Part shown: positions 1 through 6,826 of the stretch, piece by piece | Layout: every line of letters starts with the position of its first letter | Position numbering within the stretch: position 1 is the stretch's first letter | Assembly (NCBI GenBank): GCA_049644325.1 | Contig: JBARRR010000146.1 | Location: 1-11,806, forward strand | Length of the DNA stretch: 11,806 nucleotides | Reading direction: 5' to 3' | Origin: DASZHA01 sp049644325 | GTDB taxonomy: Bacteria; Chloroflexota; Dormibacteria; DASZGP01 | Notes under the pieces: generated by a model | What the model was told of the DNA's origin: nothing | Databases searched by the model: none | Seen by the model: only the letters and a program-made list of their open reading frames with translations | Made by a program: the position numbers and the translations under genes

Positions 1-1761
1 CGCCGCCAGGGAAGGGAGCCGGTGACCTACCCCCACCCCAAGCTGGAGCCCATCCTCAAGGACTCATTGGGGGTGATCCTGTTCCAGGAGCAGATCCTGG
101 AGATCGCCATGGTGCTGGGCGGCTACACCCCGGCCCAGGCCGACGGCTTCCGCCGGGCGATGGACCGCAACCGCAGCTCGGCGGCGATGGAGGCGCTGCG
201 TGACGACTTCCTCACCGCCATCCGCGAAACGTCAGGCGTGGAGGAGGCGCTGGGCAGCGAGATCTTCCGCGCCATCTCCGGCTTCGCCCAGTTCGGCTTC
301 TGCCGCTGCCTGGCCGGGAGCACCCGAGTCCTCGACCCCGTCACAGGGGGCGGCGCCACCCTGGAGGAGCTGGCCGACCACTTCGACTACCGCGACTGGA
401 GCGGGGGCGCCACGCTGCTTGCGCCCCCGGTGGCCAGCGTGCTCAGTCACGTCGATGGCAAGCTGGCGCCGGCGTCGATCGCCGCCATCTACCGCAACGG
501 CGTGCGCCCCACCTACCGCGTCACCAGCCACAGCGGCCGCGCCATAACCGCCACCGGCAACCACCCCTTCCTCACGCCCCAGGGCTACCGCGAGCTCGAC
601 GACCTGGCGCCGGGCTGCGAGGTGGCGCTGCAGTGGGGTGAGGGCGACATCTTCTGGGACACCATCGCCACCATTGTTGACGCCGGCGAGCAGGAGACAT
701 TCGACCTCACCGTCGAGCCCCACCACAACTACGTCGCCGATGGCTTCGTCGTCCACAACTCCCACGCCGCCGCCTTCGCCCGCACCACCTACGAGACCAT
801 CTGGCTGCGCGACAAATTCCCCGCCGCTTACTACTCCGCCCTGATGAACAACCAGCCGATGGGCTTCTACCACCCCGCGGTGCTGGTCGAGGACGCCAAG
901 CGCCACGGCGTCACGGTGCTGCCGGTGGACGTCAACCTCAGCCGCGAGCGCTGCCTGCCGGAAGGGGAAAGGGCGATGCGGCTGGGGCTCAACTACGTCC
1001 GCCAGCTGGGCTCCGGTGGCGTCGAGCGGGTGCGACACGAGCGCGACAAGGGGCCGTTCCGCGACCTGCAGGATTTCTGCGACCGAGTCTGTACGCCCAA
1101 CCCACCGGAGCTGATGGAGGCCGAGCCGGCCATCCGCGCCGGCAACGTGGGCACCAGTCTCAACCCGCCGATCCCGGCGCCGGTGAAGCAGGAAGGGGTC
1201 GAGAACCTGGTCGCGGTGGGGGGCTTCGACTGGCTGGGCCTGCCCCGCCGGCAGCTGCTGTGGCAGGTCAAGGACGCCTACGAGGCCGCCGGCAGCCGGC
1301 GCCTGGTCACGCCCGCGGCGGAGGAGCTGCCGCTACCGGAGATGACCGAGCTGGAGCGCACCTCAATCGACTACCAGGTGCTGGAGGTGACCACTGGCCG
1401 CCACCTGATCGCCTACTATCGCGACCGCCTCACCGCCGCCGGCGTGATCGACAGCCGGGCGCTCAAGACTGCGCAAAACGACAGCCGGGTCAAGGTCGCC
1501 GGCCTGGTCATCACCCGGCAGGCGCCGGGCACCGCCAAGCGCTTTCGCTTCTTCACCCTCGAGGACGAGTGGGGCCACATCAACCTCATCCTTCGACCCG
1601 ACTTCTTCTCCAGGCACCGGCGCGTCGCCAACCAGAACCAGCTGCTGATGTTCGAGGGCATCGTCCAGAACATCGACAACGTCATCTCGGTCCTGGCAAC
1701 CGACGTCTGGGCCCTTCCGCCACTGAAGGTTGCGCCGCCCGCGTCGCACGACTACAGGTAG
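1..1761 (+). CDS. dnaE2: Error-prone DNA polymerase III alpha subunit DnaE2 (ImuC), 5'-partial, with in-frame intein
   Basis: C-terminal part of a C-family replicative-type DNA polymerase, of the DnaE2 class used in damage-induced translesion synthesis. The reading frame is open from base 1, and the codons before the GTG at 22 (RRQGREPV) continue the conserved polymerase sequence. The gene is therefore truncated by the window edge and that GTG is not its start; 586 residues are visible and the PHP and palm domains lie outside. Visible in order: the YPHPKLEPILKDSLGVILFQEQ segment, the GF-C-R/SHAAAFA motif split by an intein, QPMGFYHP and PVDVN motifs typical of DnaE2, helix-hairpin-helix region, and a C-terminal OB fold (about 1490-1700: KVAGLVITRQ, FFTLEDEWG). 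The product ends in SHDYR, resembling the usual DnaE2 end. A Pro-rich stretch at about 1090-1190 looks like an insertion relative to family members I recall. The usual partners imuA/imuB are not in the window. Housekeeping dnaE is less likely because of the DnaE2-type motifs and ending. Confidence 0.9.
   Translation, partial: RRQGREPVTYPHPKLEPILKDSLGVILFQEQILEIAMVLGGYTPAQADGFRRAMDRNRSSAAMEALRDDFLTAIRETSGVEEALGSEIFRAISGFAQFGFCRCLAGSTRVLDPVTGGGATLEELADHFDYRDWSGGATLLAPPVASVLSHVDGKLAPASIAAIYRNGVRPTYRVTSHSGRAITATGNHPFLTPQGYRELDDLAPGCEVALQWGEGDIFWDTIATIVDAGEQETFDLTVEPHHNYVADGFVVHNSHAAAFARTTYETIWLRDKFPAAYYSALMNNQPMGFYHPAVLVEDAKRHGVTVLPVDVNLSRERCLPEGERAMRLGLNYVRQLGSGGVERVRHERDKGPFRDLQDFCDRVCTPNPPELMEAEPAIRAGNVGTSLNPPIPAPVKQEGVENLVAVGGFDWLGLPRRQLLWQVKDAYEAAGSRRLVTPAAEELPLPEMTELERTSIDYQVLEVTTGRHLIAYYRDRLTAAGVIDSRALKTAQNDSRVKVAGLVITRQAPGTAKRFRFFTLEDEWGHINLILRPDFFSRHRRVANQNQLLMFEGIVQNIDNVISVLATDVWALPPLKVAPPASHDYR
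307..759 (+). other. Mini-intein (151 aa) in DnaE2, no homing endonuclease
   Basis: Protein-splicing element inside the polymerase reading frame. It begins with the nucleophile Cys (TGC at 307; CLAGSTRVLD, block A) and ends with the His-Asn pair (754-759) followed by Ser as the +1 extein residue. Block B is visible as TATGNHPFLTP, with the conserved Thr at 553 and His at 562. Blocks F and G are in ETFDLTVEPHHNYVADGFVVHN (about 697-759). At 151 residues it has room only for the splicing domain and no LAGLIDADG endonuclease. Removing it joins GFCR to SHAAAFA and restores an uninterrupted polymerase motif. All splicing residues I can check are intact, so splicing is likely. It lies four residues downstream of the position used by the split cyanobacterial DnaE intein. 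Confidence 0.93.
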
Positions 1762-1809
1762 CTCCGAGCCACAACCGTTTCGCCAAACCCTGTGATCGGA
1801 TGACCGCCG

Positions 1810-1832
1810 GGACCGGAGGCTGGGCCCGGTCC
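1810..1832 (+). terminator. Possible hairpin terminator after dnaE2
   Basis: Perfect 7-bp inverted repeat GGACCGG (1810-1816) and CCGGTCC (1826-1832) with a 9-base loop, about 50 bases after the dnaE2 stop codon. There is no T-run after it, so it is not a classical intrinsic terminator; such hairpins are common at gene ends in high-GC genomes, but chance is possible. Confidence 0.35.
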
Positions 1833-1916
1833 GACCGTCCTCTCGAAGTGAGGCCGCACGGCCCTGATCCCGGGTTTCCAACCGAACTACGTTGAGCTTC
1901 AACACAACGTTCATGC

Positions 1917-1924
1917 GGAGGTGA
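1917..1924 (+). promoter_or_regulatory. Strong ribosome binding site for the DUF6230 gene
   Basis: GGAGGTGA is a near-perfect anti-16S match and lies six bases before the ATG at 1931. It decides the start over the GTG at 1921, which overlaps the Shine-Dalgarno sequence itself and opens a different frame. Confidence 0.8.
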
Positions 1925-1930
1925 ATCGCA

Positions 1931-2653
1931 ATGGTTTCGACAGCGGGGCTCAGTGGCGGCACTCGGTGGCGTCGATTTGGGCTCGTTTTTGTGCCCGGGT
2001 TGGGCGTCCTGGTGGCGATGCTGTACCTACTGGCCACCGGCGCTCTGGCCGTTTCCTTCTCAATGTCGGGGATCCCGTTCATCCTGAATGCGACCAAGCT
2101 CGAGGGCACCAACTTCGTGCAGTACGGCACGATCGACCCACTCAGCCAGAACCTGCCGACGAGCGGCGGGCTCATTCCCACCCCGGTGACCGGAACCGCC
2201 ACCAAGTCAGTCGGTGGTGCGACATACGCGGCCGACACGGTGACCAAGATGGACACCGCCACCATTACCGGCCTCGACCAGACGGTCTGCGTTCCGCTTC
2301 CCTTCGGTGGTTACGTCAAAGTCCGGACTGGAGCCAGCACCGCTGACGCAACCGGGCTGCTGGCAAGCGCACCTGACCTCACGGCCAGCTCGGCGACGTT
2401 CGATTCCGGCCTGGCCAGCCCCGTTCCAGGCGTCCCATACATGCTGATCGGCACCGATGCCGGTTCTGCGCTTGGGATTGGGGCCAACGGTGCGTTCGCG
2501 CAGGCGGCTCCCCACGCGGTGATCAACAACGTGCACCAGGTGGCGCTGGGCACCACCGCAGGCAGCTTCACCCTCCACGACCTGAACCTTCAGGCGTCGT
2601 TCGAGACTGGTTGCCCGCCCATGCCCGCACCGAGCTTCACTCCCGTCCCGTAG
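1931..2653 (+). CDS. DUF6230 family secreted or membrane-anchored protein
   Basis: 240 residues. The N-terminus (GGTRWRRFGLVFVPG) followed by a hydrophobic segment (about 17-40) ending in GALA before VSFSMSG is a signature I recognise from actinobacterial DUF6230 proteins, as is KLEGTNFVQYGTID (56-69). ALA at 38-40 could be a signal peptidase site; otherwise the segment is an anchor. The exported part is rich in Thr, Ala, Gly and Ser, looks like beta structure, and has only two Cys, C120 (ITGLDQTVC) and C228 near the C-terminus, which may form a disulfide. The molecular function is unknown. I recall some relatives carrying a cholesterol esterase label, but I see no GxSxG serine-hydrolase motif here. 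It is the first gene of a four-gene + strand cluster, with DUF6114 following after 79 bases, the partner expected from Streptomyces. Confidence 0.85.
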   Translation: MVSTAGLSGGTRWRRFGLVFVPGLGVLVAMLYLLATGALAVSFSMSGIPFILNATKLEGTNFVQYGTIDPLSQNLPTSGGLIPTPVTGTATKSVGGATYAADTVTKMDTATITGLDQTVCVPLPFGGYVKVRTGASTADATGLLASAPDLTASSATFDSGLASPVPGVPYMLIGTDAGSALGIGANGAFAQAAPHAVINNVHQVALGTTAGSFTLHDLNLQASFETGCPPMPAPSFTPVP

Positions 2654-2685
2654 GCCAGAAGGTCTGTAGGAGAGAAGCCCGACCA

Positions 2686-2716
2686 TGCGGAGGAGGCCCA
2701 ATAAGCCTCCTCCGCA
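2686..2716 (+). promoter_or_regulatory. Perfect 12-bp intercistronic hairpin
   Basis: Left arm TGCGGAGGAGGC (2686-2697), loop CCAATAA (2698-2704), right arm GCCTCCTCCGCA (2705-2716), all 12 pairs matched. It sits between the DUF6230 stop (2653) and the DUF6114 start (2733). No T-run follows, so it could be a partial terminator, a processing site or a 3'-end stabiliser that lowers DUF6114 expression relative to DUF6230. The left arm contains a Shine-Dalgarno-like GGAGGAGG with no start codon behind it; the right arm is anti-Shine-Dalgarno in sequence and could also pair weakly (CTCCT, 2707-2711) with the AGGAG at 2725-2729 serving DUF6114. That a stable RNA hairpin can form is clear; its role is inference. 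Confidence 0.7.
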
Positions 2717-2732
2717 ACACAGAAAGGAGTAG

Positions 2733-3260
2733 ATGAAATTGGACCAGTCTCCCAACCTGGCAGGGCCGGCGGCCAACGAAGCCGCCAAGACCTGGGTCCC
2801 AAACCGAGGGTCCTGGCTCCATCGCAGGAGGGTCCACTTCCGGCGGTGGCGCCGCACCCGTCCGTTCTGGGCCGGGGTGCTCACCATCATCGGCGGACTC
2901 ATGATCATGGCCGGTCCCCTGGCTGCGATCAAGGTGATCCTGGTCGCCGGTCAGACCGTCTGGGTCGGGATCCTGATCGGGGTCATGATCTGGGTGCTGG
3001 GCCTCTTCTTCTGGTTTGCGCCGAGCCAGCGCCAGCTCACAGGCGTTCTCGCCGTGATCCTGGCGTGCGTCTCATTCATCACCTCTGACTTCGGTGGCTT
3101 CATTCTCGGCATGCTCCTCGCCATGATCGGCGGGGCCAAGGCGTTCGCCTGGGTACCGAGCAAGCTGGCTTACAAGAAGCAGAAGCACACCGCGATGCCC
3201 CCCGACGTGGGTGCCAGCCAGAGCCTGCCCGCCTCGTCGTCGCATCCCGTCGGGTCATGA
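2733..3260 (+). CDS. DUF6114 family four-helix membrane protein
   Basis: 175 residues. A basic segment HFRRWRRTRPFW (35-46) just before the first membrane helix, together with QRQLTGVLAVILA and SDFGGFILGMLLAMIGG (118-134), is the pattern I recognise from DUF6114 proteins, which lie beside DUF6230 genes in actinomycetes. Four hydrophobic segments are visible at about 45-65, 67-95, 101-117 and 119-140, with a hydrophilic Ser/Pro tail. The start is the first ATG after an in-frame TAG at 2730; AAAGGAG (2723-2729) is its ribosome binding site with a rather short spacer. Its stop overlaps the next gene's start (ATGA at 3257-3260), so the two are probably translated in step. Function unknown; a membrane partner of the two neighbouring secreted proteins is the simplest inference. 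Confidence 0.85.
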   Translation: MKLDQSPNLAGPAANEAAKTWVPNRGSWLHRRRVHFRRWRRTRPFWAGVLTIIGGLMIMAGPLAAIKVILVAGQTVWVGILIGVMIWVLGLFFWFAPSQRQLTGVLAVILACVSFITSDFGGFILGMLLAMIGGAKAFAWVPSKLAYKKQKHTAMPPDVGASQSLPASSSHPVGS

Positions 3261-4003
3261 AGCTGCGGCCGAAGTCGACGTGGGCTTCGGTGACCGTTAT
3301 CGTCTCGCTCCTTGCCGCCCTGTCAACGCTAACCGTCGCTGTCCCGGCCCAGGCCGGCACCGTGCCCACGCCCTCGGGCTCGCCGTCGTCGTCCCCTTTC
3401 CCCGACTCCACGCCATCGGCCGCCTCGGGCGTGCCGACGATGGTGCCGTCGACACCGTCGCCGTCGAGCCTGGCGACCAGCAGCGCTGCTCCGAAGGGTC
3501 CGGCGGTCAAGCCCCGGCAGGTCGCCTCTGGGACCGTGGTAGCCCAGCCCCCATTCGCCCTGACCACGCCGTCGATGGTGGTCCATGGCTTCCAGTACGT
3601 CGGCAACTTCAGCCTTAACACCTCGACGGGCACCGTGACGACGATGGAGTTCACGGCCACCAGCGCCGACATCACCGGGCTCGGCATAAGCCTGCCGTGC
3701 CGCAGCCTCCCGTCGGGTGTGTCCATGAAGGTGAACACCGGGATCGCGCCCAGCGCCGTGGCGCATGCGCCATCGGGCCTGCAGCTGTTCGTCACCGATA
3801 TCAAGTTCAGCAGCGCGAACAGCTCGCTCGTTGCGCCCGCCCCACCAGGGCCATACGCGTGGACGGTGGCCTCTCCGCCTCCCGGCTCGCACCTGCTCAC
3901 GGGTGACATCGGGACCCTGACCGGTTTGACCGCGACCGCGGTCTATCTGACCGCGCCATCGATGGTCCTGCCCAGCTACAACCAGCAGGCGTCCTTCTGC
4001 TGA
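3257..4003 (+). CDS. Secreted protein with Ser/Pro/Thr linker and DUF6230-like C-terminal domain
   Basis: 248 residues. Clear Sec signal peptide: basic KLRPK, hydrophobic core at about 9-29, and AQA before G34. Residues 35-92 form a low-complexity Ser/Pro/Thr linker of the kind found in wall-spanning exported proteins. The rest (about 95-248) parallels the DUF6230 protein encoded upstream: TVTTM followed by ADITGLGISLPC matches TVTKM followed by ATITGLDQTVC, MKVNTGIA matches VKVRTGAS, and both chains end close to a second Cys after QASF (C148 and C248 here; C120 and C228 upstream). I infer a divergent paralogue, though the residue-level match is modest. No Shine-Dalgarno is evident; initiation likely depends on the ATGA overlap with DUF6114. 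No catalytic motif is recognised. Confidence 0.8.
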   Translation: MKLRPKSTWASVTVIVSLLAALSTLTVAVPAQAGTVPTPSGSPSSSPFPDSTPSAASGVPTMVPSTPSPSSLATSSAAPKGPAVKPRQVASGTVVAQPPFALTTPSMVVHGFQYVGNFSLNTSTGTVTTMEFTATSADITGLGISLPCRSLPSGVSMKVNTGIAPSAVAHAPSGLQLFVTDIKFSSANSSLVAPAPPGPYAWTVASPPPGSHLLTGDIGTLTGLTATAVYLTAPSMVLPSYNQQASFC

Positions 4004-4014
4004 GGTAGCCGGCC

Positions 4015-4020
4015 TATAAG
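4015..4020 (+). promoter_or_regulatory. Possible -10 box for a leaderless transcript
   Basis: TATAAG lies eight bases before the GTG at 4029, a spacing at which transcription would begin at or very near the start codon. No good Shine-Dalgarno precedes the GTG. A -35 element is not evident. Leaderless messages are common in actinobacteria. Confidence 0.35.
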
Positions 4021-4028
4021 GTTGAGGC

Positions 4029-4562
4029 GTGAAGCGCACGCCTCCCATCCCGGTCCAAGCCGCTCAGGCCATCGCTGCCAGCCTGGTCTTCGCCGGCCTC
4101 GGCCTGATCGCCGCGGTGGTACGAGGCGTCTTCCTTCTCCTCAGCCCCGACAGCCGGGCCGTCTTCGAGCAGGTCACCGGCGGCGACGCCAACGCCGCGG
4201 CGTACAGCGTGATCCTCGGCTATGGCCTGCCGGCCCTGGCCTTCACGATCCTCTACCTGGTCGTGGCCGTGCGCATCACCCGGGGACGCCGCTGGACGTG
4301 GGTGCTGGGGCTGCTGCTGAGCATCACCGGGATCGTGCTGTGCTTCACCACCGTGTCCAAGCTGCTCTCGCTTGTGGCCAACGCGCTGATCGGCTTCCAG
4401 GTGGTGCTGGCGCTGCTTGTCCTGGTCAGCTCCCGCTACTTCTGGTCCGCGCCCGCCTCGCGCGCAGCTGGCAAGGACGCCGCCGCAGCCCCGGTGTCCG
4501 ACATCGAGGACCCGCCGGCATCTTCCGAGGCGCGGTCCAGGGAGGCCGAACCCTCGTCCTGA
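4029..4562 (+). CDS. Small four-helix membrane protein, function unknown
   Basis: 177 residues with four hydrophobic segments at about 13-38, 60-81, 91-111 and 114-136, then a hydrophilic tail of about 40 residues rich in Ala, Ser and Glu. The first loop (39-59: SPDSRAVFEQVTGGDANAA) is short and polar. I do not recognise a family. The start is GTG, 25 bases after the preceding stop, without a clear ribosome binding site. It may be read from its own leaderless message or as the last gene of the cluster. Its final 127 bases overlap antisense with the end of the - strand KdpD-like gene, exactly over the non-membrane tail. The continuous membrane pattern supports this frame over other open frames in the same stretch. 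Confidence 0.75.
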   Translation: MKRTPPIPVQAAQAIAASLVFAGLGLIAAVVRGVFLLLSPDSRAVFEQVTGGDANAAAYSVILGYGLPALAFTILYLVVAVRITRGRRWTWVLGLLLSITGIVLCFTTVSKLLSLVANALIGFQVVLALLVLVSSRYFWSAPASRAAGKDAAAAPVSDIEDPPASSEARSREAEPSS

Positions 4563-6826
4563 ATCGGGAACTGGCGGAGCACGTGGACGTCGATCTGTGA
4601 GGCGCCCCGGATGATCTCCTTCTTGATCGAGTTGGAGAGCGGCCCCGCCTTCTCGGAGTGACTGCCCCGCGCCAGCACGATCTCGGTGACGTGGTTGTGC
4701 TTGGCGTAGTCGAGCAGGGCCTGGGCCGGCTTGGTGCTCTTGAGGGTGACGAACTGGCCGCCGTATTTGAGGGTCAGCTCCCGGTAGCGCAGCGCCGCCG
4801 CGATCGACTCCGAGGAAGCGTCCTTCCCCTCGGATGAGTCGACGCTGACCACCACCAACTTGCCCTCGGCCCGGCCGGCCTCGGCTGCGGCGCGCTCGAT
4901 CAGCGGCTCCAGGCCTGCCACCGGCGCCACCGCGGCCATGACCCGCGCCATCGACTCCCACGCCGCGGTGATGCCGCGGGCCTCCATGTAGGCCAGGAGC
5001 CGGGCGTCGGTGTGAGTCGCGACCAGCCGGAGCGCGATCTCGCGCAGGCGGCCGAGGACGTCGAGGGTGTAGATCCTGCGCAGCTTCTCGCGTTTCTCCT
5101 CCGGGATCGCCACCTGGTGCTTCTCGAGGCGCTCCAGCAGCGTGGCCGGCGGGACGTCGACCAGCTCAAGCTCGGTCGCCTCGCGCAGGACCCAGTCGGG
5201 TACCACCGCCTCGTTGGCTATGCCGGTGGCCGCCGCCACCGTCTCGGCGACGGAGGCGACGTCGCGCAGGTGCACCGTGGAGATCACCTTGAAGCCGGCA
5301 TGGCGGAGTTCCTCGACCTCCTCGTAGCGGTGCTTGAAGCGAGCGCTGGGGTCGCGGTTCTTGTAGCCGAGGTCGTCGACCGCGACCACCTCGGCGCCGG
5401 ATGCCAGGACCGCGTCGAGGTCCAGGTCGGCCGAGCCGCCCGTTTTTTCCGGCTTTAGCTTGGGCGGGATCATTGTCAGCCCCTCACGGGCCTCTTCGTT
5501 CCCGGGCAGCCCGTAGGTCGCGGCAGCTCCGACCACCACGCGGGTCCCCCGGCCGGCCCGCCGCTGGGCCTCGTGCAGCATCGCCGAGGTCGTGCCGGTG
5601 CCGGGGGCGTAGCCGACATAGATGCGAAGGTAGCCGCGTTGGCCGCCCTCGGTACCGATGGGATCCGCCGCGGGCTCCGCGCCGATCGCTTCGATCACCG
5701 CCTTGGGGTCGGCGCTGACCTCGCCACCGGCCGGCTCGAGCCGGGCCATGACGTGGATGTCGACGTCCCTCAGCCGGTCGAGCAGCTTGTCCACGAAGTT
5801 GCCCCGGTAGCGCTCCATGAAGCGGCCGCCGGGGGCGCCGATCAGAAGCTGGGTGGCGTTGTGCCGGCGCACTGCCTCGACGATGGCGTCGCCGGGGTCC
5901 TCGGAGGTGATGATCTCGAACTCCGCCTCCAGCGCCTCGGCCAGCTTCTGGGAGTTCTCCATCTCCTCCGTCAGCGGCTCACCCTCCCGCATCGCCGTCA
6001 CCACCGTGCAGCGACCCCGGTAGCGCCGGCTCATCCGCACCGCGCGCCGAATCAGCGGCTGGCTCTGACTTGGCTCGCGCACTGCCACCACCACGTTCTC
6101 GGAGGGGAGGTGCATGTCCTCGGCGATGCGGTCGCCCTCGGTGTTGGCCAGCCAGCCCAGGGCCAGCTCGCGCAGGGCGGCGAGGTTGCCGGGCCGGAAG
6201 TAGCCGTCGAGGGCCCTTTCGATGTTGCGTTCGGGGTAGACGTTGCCGTGCTTCATGCGCTTGCGCAGCGCCTCGGGCGAGATGTCCACCAGCTGGATCT
6301 CGTCGGCGTCCTCCAGCAGGTGGTCGGGGATCGTCTCCCGGATCGTCGTGCCAGCGATCTGCTCGGCCACGTCCTTGAGGCTCTCCAGGTGCTGGATGTT
6401 CATCGTCGTCAGCACGTCGATGCCGGCGTCGCGGATGTCCTCGACGTCCTCGTAGCGCCACGCGTTGGGCATCCCCGGGGCGTTGGTGTGATAGACCTCG
6501 TCGATCAGGACGGCGTCGGGTCGCCGGGCCAGGATGGCGTCGAGGTCCATCTCCTGTAGCTCGGTGCCCTTGTAAGAGATCTTCTTGCGGGGAATGACCT
6601 CCAGGTCCTCAAGGAGGGCCTCGGTCTTGGGCCGGCCGTAGGACTCGACCAGGCCGACGACCACGTCCTTACCCTGCTCCTTGAGGCGGTGGCCCTCCTT
6701 GAGCATGGTGTAGGTCTTGCCCGCCCCCGGGGCCGCGGCGACATAGACGTTCAGCCGCCCCCGCTTGCCGCCTGTGTCGGCCGTGGCCGTGGTCGTGTCG
6801 GCCCCGCCGGTTGAATCCTGGGTCAC
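4436..6826 (-). CDS. Double KdpD N-terminal sensor / universal stress domain protein without histidine kinase
   Basis: 796 residues, two tandem copies of the cytosolic input region of the K+ sensor KdpD. Copy 1: KdpD domain (about 24-225) with Walker A AAPGAGKT (31-38), Walker B VLIDE (106-110), HTNAPG and NIQHLESL motifs, FRPGNLAALRELAL (210-223), then a USP domain (about 244-363). Copy 2: KdpD domain (about 399-605) with APGTGTT (407-413) where the Walker A Lys is Thr, VAVDD in place of IDE, then a USP domain (about 655-752). There are no membrane helices of the KdpD type and no H-box, N-box or G-box kinase motifs, so it is not KdpD despite the similarity. It probably acts in the cytosol as a nucleotide- or K+-responsive partner of the two permeases encoded upstream. 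GTG start shares a GTGA overlap with the preceding permease stop. The C-tail (753-796) is low-complexity and antisense to the convergent gene. Confidence 0.88.
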   Translation of the reverse strand: MTQDSTGGADTTTATADTGGKRGRLNVYVAAAPGAGKTYTMLKEGHRLKEQGKDVVVGLVESYGRPKTEALLEDLEVIPRKKISYKGTELQEMDLDAILARRPDAVLIDEVYHTNAPGMPNAWRYEDVEDIRDAGIDVLTTMNIQHLESLKDVAEQIAGTTIRETIPDHLLEDADEIQLVDISPEALRKRMKHGNVYPERNIERALDGYFRPGNLAALRELALGWLANTEGDRIAEDMHLPSENVVVAVREPSQSQPLIRRAVRMSRRYRGRCTVVTAMREGEPLTEEMENSQKLAEALEAEFEIITSEDPGDAIVEAVRRHNATQLLIGAPGGRFMERYRGNFVDKLLDRLRDVDIHVMARLEPAGGEVSADPKAVIEAIGAEPAADPIGTEGGQRGYLRIYVGYAPGTGTTSAMLHEAQRRAGRGTRVVVGAAATYGLPGNEEAREGLTMIPPKLKPEKTGGSADLDLDAVLASGAEVVAVDDLGYKNRDPSARFKHRYEEVEELRHAGFKVISTVHLRDVASVAETVAAATGIANEAVVPDWVLREATELELVDVPPATLLERLEKHQVAIPEEKREKLRRIYTLDVLGRLREIALRLVATHTDARLLAYMEARGITAAWESMARVMAAVAPVAGLEPLIERAAAEAGRAEGKLVVVSVDSSEGKDASSESIAAALRYRELTLKYGGQFVTLKSTKPAQALLDYAKHNHVTEIVLARGSHSEKAGPLSNSIKKEIIRGASQIDVHVLRQFPIQDEGSASLDRASEDAGGSSMSDTGAAAASLPAAREAGADQK

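Noticed and set aside
22..24. GTG at 22 as the start of dnaE2.
   Set aside because: The frame is open from base 1 and the upstream codons encode conserved polymerase sequence, so the gene is cut by the window edge.
1888..1903. Possible -10 box TACGTT (1888-1893) and small palindrome GTTGA-GCT-TCAAC (1891-1903) upstream of the DUF6230 gene.
   Set aside because: No matching -35 element is visible and a 5-bp inverted repeat is expected by chance; not enough to call a promoter or operator.
1921..2346. GTG-started frame beginning at 1921.
   Set aside because: Its start codon overlaps the ribosome binding site of the DUF6230 gene and its product has no recognisable features, whereas the ATG at 1931 gives a signal peptide and family motifs.
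1931..2653. Cholesterol esterase function for the DUF6230 protein.
   Set aside because: Only a recalled database label supports it; no GxSxG or other hydrolase motif is seen.
4436..6826. Full KdpD osmosensitive histidine kinase.
   Set aside because: No kinase motifs or KdpD membrane helices are present; the second half is a repeat of the KdpD/USP input region.
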